Assembly: GCA_035633755.1 (NCBI GenBank)
Contig: DASQEH010000073.1
Location: forward strand, 1 to 64,000
DNA from: DASQEH01 sp035633755
Lineage (GTDB): Bacteria > Actinomycetota > Actinomycetes > Propionibacteriales > Nocardioidaceae
Reading direction: 5' to 3'
Length of the DNA: 64,000 bases
Under the pieces are notes generated by a model, which was not told the DNA's origin, did not search any database, and was given only the letters and a program-made list of their open reading frames with translations. The translations under genes were made by a program, and so were the position numbers. Positions 60,112 through 64,000 of the stretch are shown here, one piece after another (position 1 is the stretch's first letter; each line of letters starts with the position of its first letter).

Positions 60112-61317
60112 CTACGACACAGACCCGGCCGCCGAGGTGCGCGGCCCGGCGAACATGGCCGACAGGAACGCCGCCCCCGCGCCAAGCAGGCCCGCACCGG
60201 AGGCGACCCAGAAGCTGGTCGACGCGCCGGCAGCATCCACCACGACCCCCACCAGGGCGGCGCCGGGTGCCACACCCGCCCCCAGCCCGGTCGTGATCAG
60301 CGCGATGCCCTCGGTCAGTCGAGCCGACGGCACAGACTCCTCTACCCATCCGAAGCTGGCGATCAGCGTTGGTGAGATGGCGAACCCGGAGAGGAAGAGG
60401 AACACCCCGAGCGTGACGAAGCTGCCTACGAACGGCAGCGGCAGCATAAGCAAGCCGAGGGCGAGCATGCCCCAGCGGAACCGGGTGGCGTTGGAGGCCC
60501 GCATGTGGATTGCGCCCGTCACAATGCCCGACAAGAGACTGCCGACGGCCCAGATCGAGAGCATCAGACCGGACAACGGCTTGGAGCCGAGCTCCTCGGA
60601 GAACGCCACGGTCGCCACTTCCGCGCCGCCCAGCAGCGCGCCCATCAGGAACGCGCAGAAGATGAGCGGGCCCAGCACATTCCACGGCATCGACGACCCC
60701 GGGTCTGTGCGAGTCTGGCCCGTCGCTGGTGGCTCGGTTGTCTTCTGGCCGACCAGTACCGCTGTGCCGACAACGGTCGCGACGATGGCTGTCGAGAGGC
60801 CGGCGAGCGGGTGTACGACCGTGGCAAGGACGGTCACCAGCGCCGGTCCGACGATGAACACAGTCTCGTCGACGACCGCCTCGAAGGAGTAGGCGCTGTG
60901 CAGCTCCCGCTTGTCGGTAACGAGATGGGACCAGCGGGCGCGGATCGACGACCCGATCTGCGGCATCGTCGCCCCGGACAGCGCCGCGCACAGGTGCGGC
61001 ACGGGCACGGGGAGATCCATCTCCACGGCTGCCATCATCATCGCCAAGCCGATTCCTGTCACCGCAGCGCAGACCGGCAACACCCGTCCCTGCCCGAGCC
61101 GGTCTATGAGCCGAGCCTGAGGGACCGCGAAGACAGCATTGGCGATGAGGTACGCCGCCGAGATGGTGCCTGCCAGCGAGTACGAACCGGTGCGCGTCGA
61201 GACGAGCAGTACGACACCGAGGCTCACCATCGAGATCGGCAGCCGCGCGACCAGACCGCTCATGGAGAACACCAGTGCCCCTGGAAGGGCCAGAATCTTG
61301 CGATAGGTCGTGAGCAT
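60112..61317 (-). CDS. MFS transporter
   Basis: This 401-residue membrane protein has 12 helices; the first contains GLVARLPISMVSLGVVLLVSTRTGSYSLAG, followed by VPQARLIDRLGQGRVLPVCA (the loop 2-3 motif A region) and RARWSHLVTDKRELHSAYSFEAVVDETVFIVGPAL. It is of the drug-efflux type. The start at 61317 is the most natural but has no good ribosome site. It is convergent with the esterase gene. Confidence 0.9.
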   Translation of the reverse strand: MLTTYRKILALPGALVFSMSGLVARLPISMVSLGVVLLVSTRTGSYSLAGTISAAYLIANAVFAVPQARLIDRLGQGRVLPVCAAVTGIGLAMMMAAVEMDLPVPVPHLCAALSGATMPQIGSSIRARWSHLVTDKRELHSAYSFEAVVDETVFIVGPALVTVLATVVHPLAGLSTAIVATVVGTAVLVGQKTTEPPATGQTRTDPGSSMPWNVLGPLIFCAFLMGALLGGAEVATVAFSEELGSKPLSGLMLSIWAVGSLLSGIVTGAIHMRASNATRFRWGMLALGLLMLPLPFVGSFVTLGVFLFLSGFAISPTLIASFGWVEESVPSARLTEGIALITTGLGAGVAPGAALVGVVVDAAGASTSFWVASGAGLLGAGAAFLSAMFAGPRTSAAGSVS

Positions 61318-61393
61318 CGAGAACCGATCGTAGAGCCAGGCCTCCGTTCGCCCCACATGTCCAGCATCTCGAGCGGCGTAGGCCAGCGGCACA

Positions 61394-63685
61394 ATGGGGC
61401 CCGTGACGACAGATCGACTGGACCCGCTGGACGTGGCTCTGCCTGCGCTGGACGTCAACGACGTCGAGGACATCTTGGCTCGTGCCTGGGGCGTCGGCGG
61501 CGAGCTGAGTGTGCTGCATGGCGAGCGCGACCTGAACTTCCGGGTCACCGAGCCATCGGGAACGCGCTACGTGCTCAAGGTTCAGAACCCGGCGGACTCG
61601 TCGGCCGTGGTGGACTTCCAGACCAGCGCCGCCCGCCATCTCCGTAGGGTCGCCCCGGAGCTACGGATCTCTGATGTCATCCCAACCCGCTCGGATGAGT
61701 CGTGGACGACGACCACCGACGCCCAGGGTCGCCTCTGTTACGTCCGACTGCTGAGCTTCCTGGAGGGCCACCATCCAGCACGCGACGACCTGAACGAGCA
61801 AGCTCTGTTCGCTTGGGGACGCACCTGCGCGTCCCTGGGGCGAGCGCTCCGCGGCTTCTTCCACCCAGAAGCCGGCTACCCCATCGCCTGGGACATCAAG
61901 CGGCTGCCCGACATCAAGGTCTGGGCGTCGGCTCTCGACGGCGAGCACCGCTCTGCGGTGCTCGAGGTGATCGCCCGGCACGAGCAGCGAGTTGCGCCGG
62001 CGCTGCCAGGTCTGCGCGCCCAGGTGATCCACAACGACCTGAGTAGGGAGAACGTCCTCGTCGACGAAGGCCACCGGATCACCGGCATCACCGACTTCGG
62101 TGACATGACGTACACGCCGCTCGTCTGCGACCTCGCAGTCGCGATCGCCGACGTCATCGACGGGCGAGCGGGCTCCCTGCTGCTGGCGGAACCGATGATC
62201 GCCGGCTATGTCTCCGTCACGCCGCTGGAGGCAGCAGAGGCCAGCCTGCTTGCTGATCTGGTCGCCGGGCGCTGTGCGGCGGCTCTTGCAATCCCGGCCT
62301 GGCGCCAGCGACAGCGGGGATCCGCTCCCGAGCTCTCCCCCGGCGCCTGGGCGTTCCTCCAGGAGCTACTGGACCACGGCCTCGATCGCGTCGCTGCCAG
62401 ATTCGCCGGGGTAGCGGCCGGACCTCCGTACAAACGGCGGTCGACTCCCTCGCTCACAGCCGCCCGGAGCCGAGTGCTCGGCCCGCTCTCGCTCAGCTAC
62501 CAGAGTCCGGTCCACCTCGTCGCTGGTAACGGAGTGGAACTGCATGACGCTGACGGCGGCACGTACATCGACGCCTACAACAACGTTCCGGTCGCGGGAC
62601 ACTCCCATCCGGCCGTCTCGGCGGCGGTGACGGCCCAGATTCGGCTGCTGAACACCAACAGCCGCTACCTCCATGAGGCGCCGGTGGAGCTCGCCGAGCG
62701 ACTCCTCGCCACGATGCCCGACCATCGGCTCGACCGGGTGCTGTTCGTGAACTCCGGCAGCGAGGCGAACGACCTTGCGTGGCGGATCGCGTGCTTCGCG
62801 ACCGGCCGGAGCGGAGGCGTCGTCACGGACTTCGCCTACCACGGTGTTACCTCGGCAACCGCCGCTCTGTCTCCGGAGAGCTGGCCAGCAGGCGACCATC
62901 CTTCCCACGTCCGCCTCGTTGATCCGCCGCTCAGGCAGATGGCTGCACCACGCACCGTCGGGGTGGCCGCCGAGGAGCTTGCCAGGGACGGGCACGGCCT
63001 GGCCGCCATGTTCGTCGACGGCGCCTTCACCAGCGACGGCATACTCGGACCCGCGCACGCCTGGACGGCGGCTGCTCTCGCGGCGGTCCGGGCCGCGGGC
63101 GGGCTCTATGTCGCAGACGAGGTCCAGGCCGGCTACGGCAGGACCGGCGATCACCTGTGGAGCTTCGCGGCGGGCCAGCTCGAGGCGGACCTCGTGACGC
63201 TCGGGAAACCGATGGGCAACGGCTTTCCGGTGGCAGCCGTCCTGGGACCCGCCGCTCTCATCGACGCCTTCATGGAGGACACCGAGTATTTCAGTACCTT
63301 CGGCGGGAACACCGTGGCCTGTGCCGCGGCGCTCGCAGTGCTGCGCACAGTGGACGAGGAGGGTCTGACGGCTAACGCGCGAGCCGTCGGGGCTCACCTC
63401 ACCAGCCTGCTGGCAGACCTGGCAACGCGTGATGTGACGCTGGCAGCACCGCGCGGCTGGGGCCTCGCGATCGGCGCTGACATCCGCTCCGCCGAGGACG
63501 GTCTCCCGGCCCCTGGGATCGCACGGCGGGTCATCGACCGGATGCGCGACCGTGGCGTGCTCATCGGCCTGACAGGCGCTGACGGATCGACATTGAAGAT
63601 CCGCCCGCCGCTGGTCTTCACGATGGCTCACGCAGACAGGCTGGCGACCGAGCTGGAGGCATCCTTACGCGAACTCAGCACCTGA
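61394..63685 (+). CDS. Kinase/PLP phospho-lyase (aminotransferase class III) fusion
   Basis: This 763-residue fusion has an APH/hydroxylysine-kinase-like N-terminal half, with catalytic loop IHNDLSRENVLVD (Asp215) and DFGDMTYTPLVCDLA. From about residue 355 it has a class III aminotransferase half, with NSGSEANDLAWRIA, DEVQAGYGRTGD and Lys605 in TLGKPMGNGFP. In vertebrates these two activities are separate proteins: a hydroxylysine kinase and the AGXT2L phospho-lyases. The fused enzyme may phosphorylate an amino alcohol and then eliminate phosphate and ammonia. It is divergent from the MFS gene. Confidence 0.9.
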   Translation: MGPVTTDRLDPLDVALPALDVNDVEDILARAWGVGGELSVLHGERDLNFRVTEPSGTRYVLKVQNPADSSAVVDFQTSAARHLRRVAPELRISDVIPTRSDESWTTTTDAQGRLCYVRLLSFLEGHHPARDDLNEQALFAWGRTCASLGRALRGFFHPEAGYPIAWDIKRLPDIKVWASALDGEHRSAVLEVIARHEQRVAPALPGLRAQVIHNDLSRENVLVDEGHRITGITDFGDMTYTPLVCDLAVAIADVIDGRAGSLLLAEPMIAGYVSVTPLEAAEASLLADLVAGRCAAALAIPAWRQRQRGSAPELSPGAWAFLQELLDHGLDRVAARFAGVAAGPPYKRRSTPSLTAARSRVLGPLSLSYQSPVHLVAGNGVELHDADGGTYIDAYNNVPVAGHSHPAVSAAVTAQIRLLNTNSRYLHEAPVELAERLLATMPDHRLDRVLFVNSGSEANDLAWRIACFATGRSGGVVTDFAYHGVTSATAALSPESWPAGDHPSHVRLVDPPLRQMAAPRTVGVAAEELARDGHGLAAMFVDGAFTSDGILGPAHAWTAAALAAVRAAGGLYVADEVQAGYGRTGDHLWSFAAGQLEADLVTLGKPMGNGFPVAAVLGPAALIDAFMEDTEYFSTFGGNTVACAAALAVLRTVDEEGLTANARAVGAHLTSLLADLATRDVTLAAPRGWGLAIGADIRSAEDGLPAPGIARRVIDRMRDRGVLIGLTGADGSTLKIRPPLVFTMAHADRLATELEASLRELST

Positions 63686-63849
63686 GTGCGAGCGATCGCG
63701 CTTCGGTGGCCTCGTCGTCGCCGAAAACCGCGGTGGACCCTGGTCCTCCTGCAAACACCGCGCGTAGAGGAGGATGCCCTTGGGCCACGGGTAGGAGGCC
63801 TCATCGTGACCGGTACACGGCCCTCGCCGATAGGGAGCGGAGGTGGCTG

Positions 63850-64000
63850 ATGCGGTGGTACAGCGAACACCTGCTGCCCAAGCTGCTGAACCGTGCCATG
63901 GATACCGGAGAGATCCGCCGGATACGGGCTCGAGTCACGGCCGGCTTGGTCGGGGACGTGCTCGAGCTCGGCTTTGGAACCGGACACAATCTCGCCTACC
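63850..64000 (+). CDS. SAM-dependent methyltransferase, 5' part
   Basis: The window ends inside this gene. The visible residues are MRWYSEHLLPKLLNRAMDTGEIRRIRARV, then GDVLELGFGTGHNLAY, the motif I of class I SAM-binding enzymes. The ATG at 63850 follows GGAGG. The substrate is unknown. Confidence 0.8.
   Translation, partial: MRWYSEHLLPKLLNRAMDTGEIRRIRARVTAGLVGDVLELGFGTGHNLAY

Noticed and set aside
60011..61639. A 542-codon minus-strand ORF over the MFS gene
   Set aside because: It is Arg/Gly/His-rich and lacks membrane helices. It is a shadow of the MFS frame at 60112-61317.
62366..63631. A 421-codon minus-strand ORF opposite the kinase/PLP fusion
   Set aside because: The plus strand has clear kinase and aminotransferase motifs throughout, while the opposite frame has no recognisable domain.
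63628..63989. Minus-strand ORFs at the right edge
   Set aside because: The plus strand has a methyltransferase start with GGAGG and a clear motif I, so the minus frames are shadows.
1..64000. CRISPR array, tRNA, rRNA, insertion sequence or prophage
   Set aside because: I found no regularly spaced repeats, no cloverleaf with a CCA-type end, and no transposase, integrase or phage structural gene.

Overview
The window is high-GC DNA with dense, often overlapping genes (many ATGA or GTGA junctions), frequent GTG starts and GGAGG-type ribosome sites. Together with a MalT-like LuxR regulator, an ECF41 sigma factor, a ClgR-type site at lon and a GT87 mannosyltransferase, this points to an actinobacterium, most likely from the Nocardioides/Aeromicrobium side. 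That placement is an inference. I saw no tRNA, rRNA, CRISPR array, insertion sequence or phage gene.

Region 1 (1-11.9 kb) is accessory. It holds a secreted M43 metalloprotease, a SNF2-type helicase, two intact DUF1905 proteins plus the remnant of a third, and a TetR regulator divergent from an alpha/beta hydrolase that has lost its catalytic residues. It also has an AhpD-like protein with its ECF41 sigma factor, two VOC proteins, a GNAT enzyme and a GT87 glycosyltransferase.

Region 2 (11.9-19.3 kb) is a compact six-gene minus-strand operon: zinc-less MDR dehydrogenase, degenerate 6-pyruvoyl-tetrahydropterin synthase homologue, GT4 glycosyltransferase, LPG-synthase/flippase-like membrane protein, RibD-type reductase and GTP cyclohydrolase II. 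It is divergent from one protein that fuses a CDP-alcohol phosphatidyltransferase to a sulfatase/LtaS-type phosphotransferase. The gene set joins GTP-derived pyrimidine/pterin chemistry to lipid and glycan chemistry, and I do not recognise it as a described pathway.

Region 3 (19.3-28.7 kb) holds an HSL-family esterase, an ABC-2 exporter, an FAD monooxygenase, a large LuxR regulator and an SRPBCC protein. It also holds a MerB-like organomercurial lyase homologue whose frame is interrupted by one TGA at a position expected to be Cys. A 7-bp hairpin with a GGUC loop lies 19 nt downstream and fits a bacterial SECIS, so I read it as a selenoprotein. The palindrome CCACC-N3-GGTGG occurs twice at the exporter/FAD promoter and once at the SRPBCC/merB-like promoter.

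Region 4 (28.9-45.2 kb) holds lon with a ClgR-type site, then an eleven-gene L-rhamnose regulon. This comprises an ABC importer (rhaT-P-Q-S), mutarotase, isomerase, kinase and fused aldolase/dehydrogenase. It runs directly into lutABC, so the lactate made from L-lactaldehyde can be oxidised to pyruvate. A divergent LacI-type gene is the probable regulator.

Region 5 (45.3-64 kb) is again mixed: a lipoprotein hydrolase, two phosphotransferase-fold proteins, a LigD-type polymerase domain, an HtrA-like lipoprotein protease, and a DUF2975/XRE/ABC operon. It continues with alcohol dehydrogenase, cupin and VOC proteins, an aromatic ring-cleavage set (maleylacetate reductase, MhqO/PcpA-like dioxygenase, MhqD-like esterase), an MFS transporter and a kinase/PLP phospho-lyase fusion. 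The window ends inside a methyltransferase gene.
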